NCBI RefSeq assembly: GCF_020880815.1
Contig: NZ_JAJITD010000017.1
Span: 62,001-126,000, forward strand
Origin: Paraburkholderia sejongensis
GTDB taxonomy: Bacteria; Pseudomonadota; Gammaproteobacteria; Burkholderiales; Burkholderiaceae
DNA length: 64,000 bases
Direction: 5' to 3'
Notes under the pieces: model-generated
What the model saw: only the letters and a program-made list of their open reading frames with translations
What the model was told of the DNA's origin: nothing
Database searches by the model: none
In this document: positions 63,859 through 64,000 of the stretch, piece by piece
Layout of the letters: each line of letters begins with the position of its first letter
How positions within the stretch are numbered: position 1 is the first letter of the stretch
Program-made: the position numbers and the translations under genes

Positions 63859-64000
63859 ATGTCCACCAAAAACATCTCGCGCGTTCTCGCCGTTGCCGCC
63901 ACCGCTCTCGCCATCGGCGCGGGCGCCGCTTATGCCGCACAGCCGGCCGACCAGGCACGCGGCGGCCCTGGCGGCCCCGGCGGCTGGCACGGCCACTTCA
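63859..64000 (+). CDS. Secreted protein, N-terminal part (runs off window)
   Basis: The frame starts at ATG 63859 with AAGGAG nine bases upstream. It has a signal peptide (VLAVAATALAIGAGAAYA) followed by a Gly/Pro/His-rich start (GGPGGPGGWHGHF). Such starts are seen in Spy/CpxP-like or LTXXQ-type periplasmic proteins, but the diagnostic part lies beyond the window. It is divergent from the OmpR/EnvZ pair, so it may be its target. Confidence 0.6.
   Translation, partial: MSTKNISRVLAVAATALAIGAGAAYAAQPADQARGGPGGPGGWHGHF

Overview
The window is high-GC DNA with the gene content of a Burkholderiaceae chromosome, most likely Paraburkholderia or Burkholderia. This is inferred from a monomeric NADP isocitrate dehydrogenase, HtpG, ParC/ParE, Uup, OtsA, several small Paraburkholderia-type proteins and strong GC bias at third codon positions. 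It is a normal chromosomal backbone interrupted by one integrated element of about 14 kb.

Positions 1 to 26.6 kb are backbone. They hold a partial spermidine-synthase-like gene, icd, an AraC regulator, a cupin/GNAT pair, a DNA glycosylase overlapping ubiC, htpG, a MocR-type regulator with likely autoregulatory repeats, a VOC protein, an aminotransferase, RidA and PhzF proteins, a GGDEF-EAL protein, a chromate transporter, a CopD-like membrane protein, parC, parE (with a striking upstream palindrome), uup, a DUF4399 protein and a rubredoxin. The stretch ends at tRNA-Arg(CCT).

Positions 26.7 to 40.66 kb are the integrated element. It sits in the 3' end of the tRNA-Arg gene and is bounded by imperfect direct repeats of about 90 bp that include the tRNA tail and its terminator. 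It has the logic of a P4-like satellite: a tyrosine integrase, a leftward overlapping operon (AlpA regulator, PC4-like ssDNA-binding protein, Ash/Icd-like protein), and a rightward overlapping operon of four small unknown genes ending in a 908-aa primase-helicase (PriCT-2, Toprim, DUF927). Directly after the primase lie two successive arrays of about 200 bp made of short sequence units phased at about 9 bp and laid out with two-fold symmetry. The first holds twelve perfect GGGAAC/GTTCCC hexamers with exact mirror symmetry. This is the most unusual signal in the window and is a candidate replication origin or structured nucleic acid. Further right are unknown genes, a truncated Mu-P-like baseplate gene abutting an excisionase-like gene on the other strand, a 407-aa unknown protein and three small unknown genes. 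No capsid, portal, terminase or lysis genes are seen.

Positions 40.7 to 64 kb return to backbone: a Nu-class glutathione transferase, small proteins including CsbD, a Dcm methyltransferase with an N-terminal helix-turn-helix and a palindrome at its promoter, Vsr, a YbhB-like protein, a DHA2 transporter, otsA, small stress-type proteins between two related sigma-54 activators, two tandem paralogous lipoproteins, a two-gene nitrate/sulfonate-type ABC transporter, a GGDEF protein, an EnvZ/OmpR-like pair and the start of a secreted protein.
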